64,000 nt of DNA from an uncultured Methylococcaceae bacterium (GTDB taxonomy: Bacteria; Pseudomonadota; Gammaproteobacteria; Methylococcales; Methylomonadaceae), in NCBI GenBank assembly GCA_913056195.1, contig CAJXMF010000004.1, positions 33,090 to 97,089 of the forward strand. Reading direction: 5' to 3'. The first letter of the stretch is position 1; the number at the start of each line of letters is the position of its first letter. The notes beneath the pieces were generated by a model. That model made no database searches and was not told the DNA's origin. It saw only the letters and a program-made list of their open reading frames with translations. Positions 52,795-64,000 of this stretch are shown here, one piece after another. The position numbers were made by a program, and so were the translations under genes.

Positions 52795-53621
52795 TATTCT
52801 TCTCCCAGTTCTTTCGATAGCTCAATCGACCGATCTCGCGCGGCATGTAATGCTTTTGACACCAACTGTTTAAATTCACCTTGTTCAAAAACGTCTAATG
52901 CTTTCTGTGTCGTACCGCCCGGCGATGTCACACGCTGTCGTAATTGAGCCGGCGTGTCGGACGACTCCAAGGCGATTTTTGCAGCGCCCATGGCGGTTTG
53001 TTGCACCAGAATTCGGGCCGTTTTTTCATTCAGCCCCAGTTCCACAGCCGCCCATTCCATCGCTTCCATCAGTAAAAAGAAATAAGCCGGCCCACTTCCT
53101 GAAACGGCCGTCACCGCATCCAGCTCCGACTCATGTTCGACCCACAGCGTTATACCAACGGCGCGCAAAATATTCTCGGCCAATTGTTTTTCATCGTCTC
53201 CCACATATTCATTGGCGTGCAATGCCGTCACTGCAGACATCACTAAAGCCGGTGTGTTTGGCATTGTGCGCACGATGGCGACATGATCACCTAACCAATG
53301 ACGTAAACTTTTCTGACCTATGCCGGCGGCAATCGAAACCACCAAACTCTGTTTCTTTTGCACAATCGCGGCAATCTCTTGCGCCGTTTCGCGCAATACC
53401 TGCGGTTTTACCGCCAATACAACGACATCGACAACGTGTGCCAATTGTGCGTTTTCTGTTGTGGTATTCACATTTAAATGCTCAGCATGTTTCAGTAACA
53501 CATCTTCACGAACATCGGATACCCAAATATTTTGTGCGGAAAAGCCGCTCTGAATAAGCCCAGTCATTAAACAGGCAGCCATGTTTCCACCACCGACAAA
53601 ACCAATTTTTTCTGTTCTCAT
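52794..53621 (-). CDS. proC: Pyrroline-5-carboxylate reductase
   Basis: Last step of proline synthesis. 275 aa with NAD(P) Rossmann start 'KIGFVGGGNMAACLMTGLIQSGF', 'VVVLAVKPQVL', and the P5C reductase signature 'AVSGSGPAYFFLLMEAMEWAAVELGL' followed by 'VTSPGGTTQKALDVF'. Coupled to yggT. With proB 3 kb away, two of the three proline genes are here; proA is not in the window. Confidence 0.96.
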   Translation of the reverse strand: MRTEKIGFVGGGNMAACLMTGLIQSGFSAQNIWVSDVREDVLLKHAEHLNVNTTTENAQLAHVVDVVVLAVKPQVLRETAQEIAAIVQKKQSLVVSIAAGIGQKSLRHWLGDHVAIVRTMPNTPALVMSAVTALHANEYVGDDEKQLAENILRAVGITLWVEHESELDAVTAVSGSGPAYFFLLMEAMEWAAVELGLNEKTARILVQQTAMGAAKIALESSDTPAQLRQRVTSPGGTTQKALDVFEQGEFKQLVSKALHAARDRSIELSKELGEE

Positions 53622-53670
53622 AGCGTCCTCTTATTCCTTATATCTCTGATATACCAAGCATAAATCTGAT

Positions 53671-55224
53671 TCAGCCTTGATCCGTCATCCCTTTTACGGC
53701 CGATAAATGACGGATTCTGAACCCGGAAAGCAATAATACCATCAGATAAACCAAAGCACCTAAAGCAATCCAAACAAACAAGTGCACAACCCGGTCATAT
53801 ACTGACCAACCTAGCCACCACTGACTATCGACACACTTATAGAGAAAAACAGCCATCACCTCATTGGCCAGAACAATTCTCAACATGAATAATCGCCATG
53901 CTGGCCCCGGCTGATATATACGTTTTTTTAACAACGTCCCTAAGAGTAAAGAAGCATTAAAAAAAGCACCCAACGAGGTTGCCAAAGCCAGCCCCGCATG
54001 TGCCAATGGAAAAACCAGCGATAAATTCAGTCCCATATTCGCGATCATGGCATAAATACCAAATTTAACCGGTGTTCTGGTGTCTTTGCGCGAGGTAAAG
54101 CCTGGAACCAGGATTTTAACCAGAATGAAGCCCAGCAACCCCAAGGCATACGCCTTTAAACTGCGTCCGGCCATAACGACATCGTCCGCACCAAATTCAT
54201 CATATTGAAACAAGGTGCTTAACATCGGTTCAGCCAACAACATCAACCCCAGTGAAGCCGGCATACCGATCAATAAAACCAGCCGCAAGCCCCAGTCCAA
54301 AGACCGGGAAAAACCTTGTGCATCCTTAGCAGCATGATTTTTCGACAATTCAGGCAAAATAACGGTCGCCAAGGCGATTCCAAACACGCCTAATGGAAAT
54401 TCAACCAAGCGATCAGAATAATACAACCATGACACACTACCCGAGGGCAAAAATGACGCAATCAGGGTATCCAATAATAGATTGATTTGTGTAATCGATA
54501 CCCCAAAAATCGCCGGCAACATCAGCGCCATTATTTTTCTGACCCCTTTATCGCCAAATCCCCATCGCAGCCTTGGCACAAGCCCCAATCGCCACAAAGC
54601 TGGAAACTGAAACAATAACTGAACCAATCCTGCGGCAAAAACTCCCCAGGCCAGAGCAACCACAGGCTCAGCCATTAACGGTGACAACCAGATCGCCGCC
54701 GCAATCATGCATAGATTTAAAAAAACCGGAGTAAATGCCGGCACCGCAAATTTGCCATGCGAATTCAATATTCCGCCTGCAAAAGCCACCGAAGAAATAA
54801 AGAACAGATACGGAAATGTAATTCTTAGCATCTGAACAGCCAAATCGTACTGTTTTCCCTCCCATAAAAATCCGGGCGCGAACAACGTAATCAAAACCGG
54901 CGCGGCAATCATGCCAATAATCGAAACCAGCATTAAAACCAGCGCCAATGATCCGGCCGTGCGATCCAAAAAAGCACGTAACGCGACCTTACTACCCTGC
55001 TCTTTATAATCGGATAATACGGGCACGAAGGCTTGGGCGAAGGCACCTTCAGCAAATAAACGCCGTAAAAAATTAGGTATTTTAAAAGCGACAAAAAAAG
55101 CGTCGGTTGCCGCATTAACCCCAAATATTCGCGCCAACAACATATCCCGTATAAAACCCAGAATACGCGATAGCATTGTCATGCCGCCAACAACCGCCGT
55201 CGATTTAAACAACTTTTTACTCAA
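53671..55224 (-). CDS. murJ: Lipid II flippase MurJ
   Basis: Flips lipid II across the inner membrane for peptidoglycan. About 517 aa with fourteen hydrophobic helices; family sequence 'STAVVGGMTMLSRILGFIRDMLLARIFGVNAATDAFFVAFKIPNFLRRLFAEGAFAQAFVPVLSDY' at the N-terminus. The start is an unusual TTG at 55224, chosen because AAGGAG lies 5 bases before it; the track start at 55239 is also TTG and lies upstream of that ribosome-binding site. Divergent from rpsT as in Pseudomonas. Confidence 0.95.
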   Translation of the reverse strand: MSKKLFKSTAVVGGMTMLSRILGFIRDMLLARIFGVNAATDAFFVAFKIPNFLRRLFAEGAFAQAFVPVLSDYKEQGSKVALRAFLDRTAGSLALVLMLVSIIGMIAAPVLITLFAPGFLWEGKQYDLAVQMLRITFPYLFFISSVAFAGGILNSHGKFAVPAFTPVFLNLCMIAAAIWLSPLMAEPVVALAWGVFAAGLVQLLFQFPALWRLGLVPRLRWGFGDKGVRKIMALMLPAIFGVSITQINLLLDTLIASFLPSGSVSWLYYSDRLVEFPLGVFGIALATVILPELSKNHAAKDAQGFSRSLDWGLRLVLLIGMPASLGLMLLAEPMLSTLFQYDEFGADDVVMAGRSLKAYALGLLGFILVKILVPGFTSRKDTRTPVKFGIYAMIANMGLNLSLVFPLAHAGLALATSLGAFFNASLLLGTLLKKRIYQPGPAWRLFMLRIVLANEVMAVFLYKCVDSQWWLGWSVYDRVVHLFVWIALGALVYLMVLLLSGFRIRHLSAVKGMTDQG

Positions 55225-55273
55225 AAAAACTCCTTGCAAACTAAGGCAACTCGCACCATCACATCAAATTTAA

Positions 55274-55302
55274 TTGACAATAATAGCATTTAAAAAGATA
55301 AT
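55274..55302 (+). promoter_or_regulatory. Strong sigma-70 promoter for rpsT
   Basis: Consensus TTGACA (55274-55279), 17-base spacer, GATAAT (55297-55302). The predicted start lies about 35 bases before the rpsT ATG. Confidence 0.8.
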
Positions 55303-55341
55303 AGCGGGTTCTTAATAACATAGATTTTTTATTGATTCACT

Positions 55342-55605
55342 ATGGCCAATTCACCACAAGCTAAAAAAAGAGCACGTCAGGCGGAAAAAAGACGCGTTCA
55401 CAATGCTGGACAGCGCAGCCGGATGCGTACATTTATCAAGAAAGTTATCGCGGCAGTAGACGCGGGTGATAAAGAACAAGCACAAGCCGCGTTTAAATCA
55501 GCTGTTCCCGTTATTGATTCAGCCGTCACCAAAGGCTTGATTCATAGAAATAACGCTGCACGCAAAAAAAGCCGCTTGAATGCTAAAATTAAAGCATTAG
55601 GCTAA
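55342..55605 (+). CDS. rpsT: 30S ribosomal protein S20
   Basis: 87 aa, strongly basic: [84 protein letters not shown]. Length and the '[16 protein letters not shown]' motif are typical. Flanked by its own promoter and terminator; monocistronic. Confidence 0.97.
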   Translation: MANSPQAKKRARQAEKRRVHNAGQRSRMRTFIKKVIAAVDAGDKEQAQAAFKSAVPVIDSAVTKGLIHRNNAARKKSRLNAKIKALG

Positions 55606-55624
55606 GGCTCCAAGGTTAATACCT

Positions 55625-55658
55625 CAAAAAAAGACAGGCTTAATGCCTGTCTTTTTTT
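55625..55658. terminator. Bidirectional terminator between rpsT and proB
   Basis: A7-GACAGGC-TTAAT-GCCTGTC-T7: serves rpsT on the plus strand and proB on the minus strand. Confidence 0.95.
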
Positions 55659-55676
55659 GCCTTATAATCGCAGGCT

Positions 55677-57906
<2,230 letters not shown>

Positions 57907-57927
57907 TTACCTTAACACCGCACAAAC

Positions 57928-57955
57928 AAAAAAGCCCCGTCGAAGACGGGGCTTT
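57928..57955 (-). terminator. Terminator after rplU-rpmA
   Basis: Minus strand AAAAGCCCCGTC-ttc-GACGGGGCTTTTTT: 8-bp GC stem with a T-run, 25 bases past the rpmA stop and ahead of obgE. Confidence 0.9.
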
Positions 57956-57980
57956 TAAATGAGTCTTTATTCAGCAGCAG

Positions 57981-58238
57981 TTATGCAGGTTGAATACTGA
58001 CATATTTGCGGTTTTTTGGACCTTTAACTTCAAAAACCACTTTGCCATCCGCTGTTGCAAATAAGGTATGATCTTTACCCAATCCTACATTTTCACCGGC
58101 ATGAAACCGAGTTCCCCGCTGTCTTACCAGAATATTTCCAGCTTTAACAACTTGACCGCCATAACGCTTGACACCTAAGCGCTGGGCATTAGAATCACGT
58201 CCGTTCCGGGTACTACCACCCGCTTTTTTATGAGCCAT
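57981..58238 (-). CDS. rpmA: 50S ribosomal protein L27
   Basis: 85 aa: [48 protein letters not shown]... The N-terminus lacks the cleavable extension seen in Firmicutes. Follows rplU by 17 bases. Confidence 0.97.
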   Translation of the reverse strand: MAHKKAGGSTRNGRDSNAQRLGVKRYGGQVVKAGNILVRQRGTRFHAGENVGLGKDHTLFATADGKVVFEVKGPKNRKYVSIQPA

Positions 58239-58255
58239 TTTTGTACCCCTTTATA

Positions 58256-58567
58256 TTACGCAGAAATACCGGTAATTTTTACTTCGGTAAAATACTGACG
58301 ATGCCCCATTTGTTTCATATGGTGCTTGCGTCTTTTAAATTTGATAATTTTAATCTTTTTATGTCGGCCTTGAGAAACAACTTCCGCAGTCACTTTTCCA
58401 CCATCAACATAAGGCTGACCAATTTTGACTGCATCGTCTGATTGCACTAACAGTACCTTATCAAACTCAACGCTGTCACCCGTTCCCAGTTCAAGTTTTT
58501 CTATTTTTAAGGTGGTGCCTTCCTCAACCCGATACTGTTTGCCACCTGTTTGAATTACTGCATACAT
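58256..58567 (-). CDS. rplU: 50S ribosomal protein L21
   Basis: 103 aa from [41 protein letters not shown] to '...[25 protein letters not shown]'. The ATG at 58567 has GGAG upstream; the 59 extra residues of the track ORF are leader. First gene of the rplU-rpmA operon. Confidence 0.97.
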   Translation of the reverse strand: MYAVIQTGGKQYRVEEGTTLKIEKLELGTGDSVEFDKVLLVQSDDAVKIGQPYVDGGKVTAEVVSQGRHKKIKIIKFKRRKHHMKQMGHRQYFTEVKITGISA

Positions 58568-58613
58568 CAGTGCACGCTCCGTCAAGCATAAATCTGTTAA
58601 AAGTAAACCGCGT

Positions 58614-58642
58614 ATTATATTCACCAAACGACATAACGTCAA
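58614..58642 (-). promoter_or_regulatory. Strong sigma-70 promoter for rplU-rpmA
   Basis: On the minus strand TTGACG (58637-58642), 17-base spacer, TATAAT (58614-58619). The start site falls about 40 bases before the rplU ATG. Confidence 0.85.
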
Positions 58643-58860
58643 ACAAATACGCTTCGCACATTCTCGACAACCATTTACATGCGGCAGGATTTTAATTTCA
58701 TGACCTATATAATAGGATAACAAACCGCTTTCGCGCTCTAACATATGACTGGGCTGCGGTAAAATAACACAACAAAATGATTGACACCACCTTATTGATT
58801 AAATAGGATGGCTGACTATTTAGCTCATCTCTTTGGTTTTTTGGATATTGACACAAAAAA

Positions 58861-59865
58861 ATGGTAGCAACAGACGCCCCCGGCTCGACCGATTCAATCG
58901 ATTTTGAGGCCATAAAGAATCTGACAACTTCAGAAGCCCGCGCCGTTGATCAGCTTATTCTCGATGAATTAAGCTCCGATGTCGTACTGATCAATCAGAT
59001 GGGGCATTATATTATCGGCAGTGGAGGCAAAAGACTCCGCCCCATGTTATTGCTATTGGCCGCAAAAGCATTAGGCAAAACAAGCCAACATCATTTAGTC
59101 ATGGCGGCCGTCATTGAATTTATCCATACTGCAACATTGCTGCATGATGATGTTGTCGATGAATCGGACCTCAGACGCGGCAAAGATTCCGCCAATGCCG
59201 TCTGGGGTAATGCCGCCAGCGTTCTGGTCGGGGACTATCTCTATTCCAGCGCTTTTGAAATGATGGTTCGTACTAACAATATGCGGGTCATGGAGATATT
59301 GTCAAAAACCACGACAGCCATTGCCGAAGGCGAGGTTTTACAGCTGCTAAATTGCAACAACCCTGAGACAAGTGAAGAAAAATATCTACAGGTCATCGCC
59401 CGCAAAACAGCTATTCTGTTCAGCGCCGCAACGCGTTTGGCCGCGGTTATTTCCAACACCTCGCCAGAAACCGAAGAAGCTCTGGCCGAATATGGTCAAC
59501 AACTTGGCTTAGCCTTCCAATTGATTGATGATGCACTCGATTACAAAGCCAGCCAGGAAGAATTAGGCAAGAATCTCGGTGATGACCTGGCCGAAGGCAA
59601 ACCGACACTGCCTTTGATTTACGCCATTGAACACGGTACAAAGGCACAGGCAGAGGTCATCATCAACGCCATCAAACAAGGCTCACGCGATGCGTTTATC
59701 GAAGTTTATGACATCGTCAAAGAGACCCACGCGATCGAATATACCGAAAAATGTGCCGATGCCGCCGCACAAAAAGCCATTGATGCGATCGCCATCCTGC
59801 CAGACTCCGAATACAAAACGGCCTTACAACAATTAGCCCATTTTTCGGTTCAAAGGGATCACTGA
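58861..59865 (+). CDS. ispB: Polyprenyl (octaprenyl) diphosphate synthase
   Basis: Makes the long isoprenoid side chain of ubiquinone. 334 aa with first Asp-rich motif 'LLHDDVVDESDLRRG', second 'FQLIDDALDYKAS', and 'GSGGKRLRPMLLLLAAKALG'. The first 20 residues (Ser/Asp-rich) exceed E. coli IspB, and the ribosome-binding site is weak, so the true start may differ. Divergent from rplU, as in E. coli and Pseudomonas. Chain length cannot be fixed from sequence alone. Confidence 0.93.
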   Translation: MVATDAPGSTDSIDFEAIKNLTTSEARAVDQLILDELSSDVVLINQMGHYIIGSGGKRLRPMLLLLAAKALGKTSQHHLVMAAVIEFIHTATLLHDDVVDESDLRRGKDSANAVWGNAASVLVGDYLYSSAFEMMVRTNNMRVMEILSKTTTAIAEGEVLQLLNCNNPETSEEKYLQVIARKTAILFSAATRLAAVISNTSPETEEALAEYGQQLGLAFQLIDDALDYKASQEELGKNLGDDLAEGKPTLPLIYAIEHGTKAQAEVIINAIKQGSRDAFIEVYDIVKETHAIEYTEKCADAAAQKAIDAIAILPDSEYKTALQQLAHFSVQRDH

Positions 59866-61524
59866 TCAGCTCATCGCTGACTTAAGACCTAAATGTTGTC
59901 TGATTTTCCAGGACAAGCCCCCGACCCGCTGCATTTTTCGCTTAACGGCGGCTTCAAAGACGTCTTCAGTCGCCAAAACATATGCAGCCTGTTTCGCCCG
60001 TGTGACAGCCGTATACAGCAATTCTTTACTCAACACAGGATTCATTTCATCCGGCAGTACCATCAAAACCTCTGCAAATTCAGAACCCTGACTCTTGTGA
60101 ATCGTCATCGCATAACAGGTCTGACACTGCGGCATCCGCCCTGGCAGCACGCGATGTAGCCTGCCATCTGCCCGGACGAAAAATATCATCAACTGCCCCT
60201 CGTCATCCGGCAAACACAAGCCAATATCACCATTGAATAACTGCATACGCGCATTATTCTCGACCACCATAACCGGACGTCCCGCATACCACTGCCGACG
60301 CAAATCGATCGCGCCTTCGCGATGCCATGTTTTTTCGATGCGATAATTCATATCCTGAACCGATAGCGGGCCATAGCGATTCGCACACAACACCTGAAAG
60401 CGATTGAATGCCTGTAAAATTTCGCCAACATCGCCACCCCGCTTAACCAATCGCCAATACGCTGTATATTTCTCCTGCACGAAGTCATCAACATCCTGCT
60501 GCAACAAGCCTACGGAATCCAGGTTTTGCAGCGCGCCCCAGGCCTCCCTCGCCTGTTGACACTTAATCGCCTCGGCCAATGTTTTGATATCGCCCTGAAA
60601 ACGATGTGACTTGAGCAATTCCTGAGTGTGCTCCGGTAAAGCCTCGGTTAAATCGGCCAATACCGATCCCGCCTCAACCGAAGACAATTGCTCTTTATCG
60701 CCCAATAAAATCAATTTTGCACCCGGTTTTAACGCATCAACCAATTTGCTCATCAGGGCTAAATCGACCATCGACACCTCATCGACCACCACCACATCAT
60801 ACGGTAACGGATTATCGGCATCATGCCAAAAATACGGCGTAGGTGGGCGACTCCCCAATAAATGATGCAAGGTTGTTACCTGTTCAGGAATCGATTGTTT
60901 GATAGCGTCTGTACACGGCAAAAAAGGCTTGCTGCCCACGACGGACTCCTGCAGCCGCATCGCCGCTTTGCCCGTTGGTGCGGCCAAAGCAATCGTCAAA
61001 TCAGCGCACTGCTCCAATAACAAAGCCAAAATTTTAACAACCGTTGTCGTCTTTCCCGTCCCTGGCCCGCCACTGATTATGGTTAAACGATGCTTCAAGG
61101 CATTTTCTGCCGCTATTTTTTGCCAATCAACCTCATCAATTAATGCCGGAAAATAGCGCTCAAGTATGACATCCTCCGGCACATCACCTGGCGGTACGCG
61201 AACCAACTCCGCTAATTGCGCGGCCAGGCGCTGCTCATAGGCCCAATAACGCTGCATATACAAGCGATTCTGCTCCAATATCAGCGCTTTGGGCTTTTTA
61301 CCATCGACCAGCCCTGAACGCTCAATCAGTATTTTTTCTTCCGTATTCAATTGAATACAACTATGGCCTTCAGCTTGTGCCGCAGACAAACGCAGCAAAA
61401 TAGCCTGCATGGTTTCTTTAGGCACATCTGAATCTACAAATTGCAGCATAAAACGGGCAAATGCCCGATCTAAACGACGGCACCCCGGTTCCAGGCGATG
61501 AATTTCGTCACACTTCAGTTCCAT
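59866..61524 (-). CDS. recD: Exodeoxyribonuclease V subunit alpha (RecD)
   Basis: 5'-3' helicase of RecBCD. 552 aa from MELKCDEIHRLEPGCRRLDRAFARF; GAGGGG precedes this ATG. Walker A 'ISGGPGTGKTTTVVKIL', 'VVVDEVSMVDLALMSKLV', and the C-terminal helicase motif 'AMTIHKSQGSEFAEVLMVLPDE' and 'ELLYTAVTRAKQAAYVLA'. recB and recC are not in the window; in E. coli recD follows recB. Its stop abuts the ispB stop, tail to tail. Confidence 0.93.
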   Translation of the reverse strand: MELKCDEIHRLEPGCRRLDRAFARFMLQFVDSDVPKETMQAILLRLSAAQAEGHSCIQLNTEEKILIERSGLVDGKKPKALILEQNRLYMQRYWAYEQRLAAQLAELVRVPPGDVPEDVILERYFPALIDEVDWQKIAAENALKHRLTIISGGPGTGKTTTVVKILALLLEQCADLTIALAAPTGKAAMRLQESVVGSKPFLPCTDAIKQSIPEQVTTLHHLLGSRPPTPYFWHDADNPLPYDVVVVDEVSMVDLALMSKLVDALKPGAKLILLGDKEQLSSVEAGSVLADLTEALPEHTQELLKSHRFQGDIKTLAEAIKCQQAREAWGALQNLDSVGLLQQDVDDFVQEKYTAYWRLVKRGGDVGEILQAFNRFQVLCANRYGPLSVQDMNYRIEKTWHREGAIDLRRQWYAGRPVMVVENNARMQLFNGDIGLCLPDDEGQLMIFFVRADGRLHRVLPGRMPQCQTCYAMTIHKSQGSEFAEVLMVLPDEMNPVLSKELLYTAVTRAKQAAYVLATEDVFEAAVKRKMQRVGGLSWKIRQHLGLKSAMS

Positions 61525-61625
61525 TATTCCCCTCACTGAAAATTCCCTCATATTCTACACCGATGTTCAGGAGACATTACGCCTAACGCGGTATAATTAT
61601 CTTTTTTTACCGATTTAAAAGAAAC

Positions 61626-63023
61626 ATGAGCACAGTTAATACCGAAAAACTTTCCAGCGCCCGCTTCAGTGAAGCAACCGACGAATTCGTCGAAATTTTT
61701 ACCGCATCTGTCGATTTTGACCAGCGCATGGCGCAGGAAGATATCGAAGGCTCGGGGGCGCACGCCAAAATGTTACACAAAATCGGCATCCTGACTGAAC
61801 AGGAACTGGCCGATATTGAACGCGGCCTGACTCAAATCAGTGAGGAAATTCAAAGCGGCCAATTTAACTGGTCAATCAAACAAGAAGATGTTCACATGAA
61901 TATCGAAGCTCGTTTGACCGCACTCATCGGCATTGCCGGAAAAAAACTGCACACCGGCCGCTCGCGCAATGACCAGGTAGCGACCGATATTCGCTTGTAT
62001 TTACGCAAGGAAATCGGCCTGATCAAGCGACAACTCAGCCGCTTGCAAAATGCATTACTCGACCTGGCCGAACAGGAAGCCAGCACCGTCATGCCGGGAT
62101 TTACCCATTTGCAGGTCGCACAGCCTGTCACCTTTGGCCATCATTTAATGGCCTGGTTCGAAATGCTCAAACGTGATCGCGAACGCCTGGATGACTGTCT
62201 CAAACGCACCAATATCATGCCATTAGGTGCCGCCGCCCTGGCCGGCACCAGCTATCCGATAGACCGCGTCATGACGGCCGAATTACTGGGCTTTAGCGGC
62301 CCTTCCGCCAACTCACTCGATTCGGTCAGTGATCGTGATTTCGCTATCGAATTCACCGCCGCCGCCAGCTTGATCATGATGCATCTGTCTCGATTTTCTG
62401 AAGAACTGGTGCTGTGGTCCAGCGCCCAATTTGATTTTATCGATATGCCCGACGCATTCTGCACCGGCTCATCCATCATGCCACAAAAGAAAAATCCGGA
62501 TGTGCCCGAACTGGTTCGCGGAAAATCCGGCCGTGTCACCGGCCATTTGATGTCATTATTGATGCTCATGAAGAGCCAGCCATTAGCCTATAACAAAGAT
62601 AATCAAGAGGACAAGGAACCCCTGTTTGATACCGTAGATACACTGTTGAATTGCCTGCACGCCTTTGCCGATATGATGCCGCATATCAAAAGCAAAAAGG
62701 ACAAAATGCACCAGGCGGCACGACGCGGTTTTGCGACAGCCACGGATCTCGCCGATTACCTGGTGCGAAAAGGCATGCCTTTTCGTGATGCCCACGAAGT
62801 GGTCGGGCAAGCGGTTAAATTGGGTCTGAATACGAAACGGGATCTGGCCGACCTGAGTCTGGCCGAATTGCAACAATTCTCAGCCTTAATCGAGCGCGAT
62901 GTCTTCGATATTTTAACCTTGGAAGGCGCCGTTGCAGCACGCAAACATATCGGCGGCACCGCGCCGGAAACCGTTCTGGCCGCCATTAAAGCCGCCAGAG
63001 CCGAAATGTCTAAACGTGAATAA
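61626..63023 (+). CDS. argH: Argininosuccinate lyase
   Basis: Final step of arginine synthesis. 465 aa with '[20 protein letters not shown]', '[21 protein letters not shown]' and the fumarase-superfamily signature '[20 protein letters not shown]', containing the catalytic Ser region. With argB and carAB, several arginine genes are in the window but unlinked to each other. The 3' end overlaps the next gene by 8 bases. Confidence 0.97.
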   Translation: MSTVNTEKLSSARFSEATDEFVEIFTASVDFDQRMAQEDIEGSGAHAKMLHKIGILTEQELADIERGLTQISEEIQSGQFNWSIKQEDVHMNIEARLTALIGIAGKKLHTGRSRNDQVATDIRLYLRKEIGLIKRQLSRLQNALLDLAEQEASTVMPGFTHLQVAQPVTFGHHLMAWFEMLKRDRERLDDCLKRTNIMPLGAAALAGTSYPIDRVMTAELLGFSGPSANSLDSVSDRDFAIEFTAAASLIMMHLSRFSEELVLWSSAQFDFIDMPDAFCTGSSIMPQKKNPDVPELVRGKSGRVTGHLMSLLMLMKSQPLAYNKDNQEDKEPLFDTVDTLLNCLHAFADMMPHIKSKKDKMHQAARRGFATATDLADYLVRKGMPFRDAHEVVGQAVKLGLNTKRDLADLSLAELQQFSALIERDVFDILTLEGAVAARKHIGGTAPETVLAAIKAARAEMSKRE

Positions 63024-63618
63024 AACGGTTATCGACCTGCTCCGTCATGGCGAAGTCCATGGCGGCGGCTGTTTCCGCGGCACACAAGACGACCCACTGA
63101 CTAAAAACGGCTGGCGGCAAATGGATAATCAAACCCAAGCCCACCACTGGCAAGCCATTATCAGCTCACCGCGGAACCGCTGTCTCCGTTTTGCCCAACA
63201 TCTGAGCCAACAACAACACATCCCGTTACAGATTGACGACGACCTGCGCGAAATTCATTTTGGTGATTGGGAAGGCAAACGCCACGAAGACATCCATCAA
63301 CACACGCCTGAATTACTACAAGCGTTCTACCGCAACCCCATCAAAAACACCCCACCGTCAGGAGAGCCCTTTATTGAATTCCAACAGCGCATCACACAAA
63401 GTTGGCATAACGTATTGAACACCTATCATGGTCAACACATTTTGCTCATTACCCATGCCGGCGTGATCCGACTCCTGTTCTCACTGATCTTCAAACTCCC
63501 CTACCCGCAATGCTTTCAGTTTGACCTTCCGCCCGCCAGCTTAACTCGCTTCAGTCATTTTAAAAACGATGGCGAAACGTTCACTCAGCTTAATTTCCTG
63601 CGACCACTTGAGCACTAA
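63016..63618 (+). CDS. Histidine phosphatase family protein (CobC/PhoE-like)
   Basis: 200 aa starting at GTG 63016, coupled to argH by an 8-base overlap; the track start at 62932 lies deep in argH. Phosphohistidine motif '[17 protein letters not shown]' (His11), '[17 protein letters not shown]' and second catalytic His in '[18 protein letters not shown]'. The FGDWEG pattern is shared by alpha-ribazole phosphatases (CobC) and related enzymes; no cobalamin genes are nearby, so the substrate is open. Confidence 0.88.
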   Translation: MNKTVIDLLRHGEVHGGGCFRGTQDDPLTKNGWRQMDNQTQAHHWQAIISSPRNRCLRFAQHLSQQQHIPLQIDDDLREIHFGDWEGKRHEDIHQHTPELLQAFYRNPIKNTPPSGEPFIEFQQRITQSWHNVLNTYHGQHILLITHAGVIRLLFSLIFKLPYPQCFQFDLPPASLTRFSHFKNDGETFTQLNFLRPLEH

Positions 63619-63622
63619 ATAC

Positions 63623-63660
63623 AAAAAAGCCCGATACCTATCACAGGAATCGGGCTTTTT
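63623..63660. terminator. Terminator after the argH operon
   Basis: A6-GCCCGAT, 13-base loop, ATCGGGC-T5; 4 bases after the phosphatase stop. A-run on the left allows function on the minus strand too, for the small gene at 63688. Confidence 0.92.
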
Positions 63661-63687
63661 CGGCTTGAAATTATCAAATCAATAGGC

Positions 63688-63882
63688 TCAGGCTGTCACA
63701 TCCAGCTGACTACCCATGCTGCCCTTGGCAACGGTTGTTTTTTGAGTTTCAATGGCAGAATTGACCGCATCATCACGGTCGCCATCGCCATCGGGCTGAG
63801 TACCCTCAACCACTTCCCGCGTCTGTTTTGGCACGGTTGTTTGAGCTGTTAGGAACGTACTTGCAGCGGATGAAATATTCAT
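63688..63882 (-). CDS. Small acidic hypothetical protein with DGDGDRDD motif
   Basis: 64 aa: MNISSAASTFLTAQTTVPKQTREVVEGTQPDGDGDRDDAVNSAIETQK... A strong AGGAG precedes the ATG, which supports it as real. The N-terminus is Ser/Thr/Ala-rich without a clear signal peptide; the 'PDGDGDRDDA' stretch looks like an EF-hand or dockerin-like calcium loop. I recall similar short proteins in methanotroph genomes but cannot verify this here. Function unknown. Confidence 0.68.
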   Translation of the reverse strand: MNISSAASTFLTAQTTVPKQTREVVEGTQPDGDGDRDDAVNSAIETQKTTVAKGSMGSQLDVTA

Positions 63883-63948
63883 ACTTTTTCTCCTCTATTC
63901 AATAGATCTGGAGACTTAACCTCACAACCCCAGATACAAACAAAATTA

Positions 63949-64000
63949 GTAACTACTCAGCGTAAATTCTTCTGTGGGCATAGGCTGTTGATTTATCAGG
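63949..64000. mobile_element. Second copy of the 41-kb MITE-like element, cut by the window edge
   Basis: The 52 bases from GTAACTACTCAGCG to the end are identical to 41004-41055. The element continues beyond the window, so its other end and flanking duplication cannot be checked. It lies just upstream of the small acidic protein gene. Confidence 0.88.

Overview
The window reads as chromosomal DNA of a gammaproteobacterial methylotroph, most likely a methanotroph of the order Methylococcales. The clearest metabolic marker is a three-gene block for tetrahydromethanopterin-linked C1 metabolism (mptG-like RFAP synthase, an ATP-grasp 'orfY' protein, and mch). Much of the housekeeping gene order matches the classic Pseudomonas-type order: carA-carB-greA-yhbY-rlmE-ftsH-glmM-tpiA-secG-tRNA-Leu, leuS-lptE-holA, coaBC-dut-algC-argB, and ispB/rplU-rpmA-obgE-proB with rpsT/murJ. 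The assignment to an order is an inference from these genes; no 16S rRNA or methane monooxygenase gene is present.

Layout. 1-2.7 kb: EF-P with its modification genes epmA (cut by the window edge) and epmB, then a beta-carbonic anhydrase. 2.7-13.6 kb: tRNA-Leu(GAG), secG, tpiA, glmM, ftsH, rlmE, yhbY, greA, carB and carA, nearly all on the minus strand. 13.6-16.7 kb: the methanopterin cluster. 16.7-19.3 kb: an accessory patch with a RelE/ParE-type toxin-antitoxin pair, an orphan DUF2442 gene, and a translationally coupled HAD phosphatase plus unusual nucleotidyltransferase. 19.4-30.1 kb: pntAB transhydrogenase, a DMT exporter, galU, lpxD, a membrane-fused spermidine-synthase-like protein, a 545-bp gene-free palindrome-rich stretch, and htpG. 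30.3-32.7 kb: a response regulator with TPR-like repeats and a sensorless histidine kinase, preceded by a perfect 45-bp tandem duplication that copies the start of the regulator gene. 32.7-43.7 kb: holA-lptE-leuS, a DUF1451 protein, an orphan ParA, a GAF-GGDEF protein, lnt, a 154-bp MITE-like element flanked by 8-bp direct repeats, glnK-amt and djlA. 43.8-64 kb: purC, radC, coaBC-dut-algC-argB, a DUF4124 coiled-coil protein, yggT-proC, murJ/rpsT, proB-obgE-rpmA-rplU, ispB, recD, argH with a histidine phosphatase, a small acidic protein, and the start of a second copy of the 41-kb MITE cut by the right edge.

Functionally most of the window is core biosynthesis: carbamoyl phosphate, arginine and proline synthesis, cell envelope precursors (glmM, lpxD, murJ, lptE, lnt, galU, algC), translation, and protein quality control. 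Nitrogen sensing (glnK-amt), NADPH balance (pntAB) and C1 oxidation (mch) fit a methylotrophic lifestyle. The least explained items are the repeat element near 41.0 kb and 63.9 kb, the leader duplication at 30.35 kb, and the nucleotidyltransferase/HAD pair.
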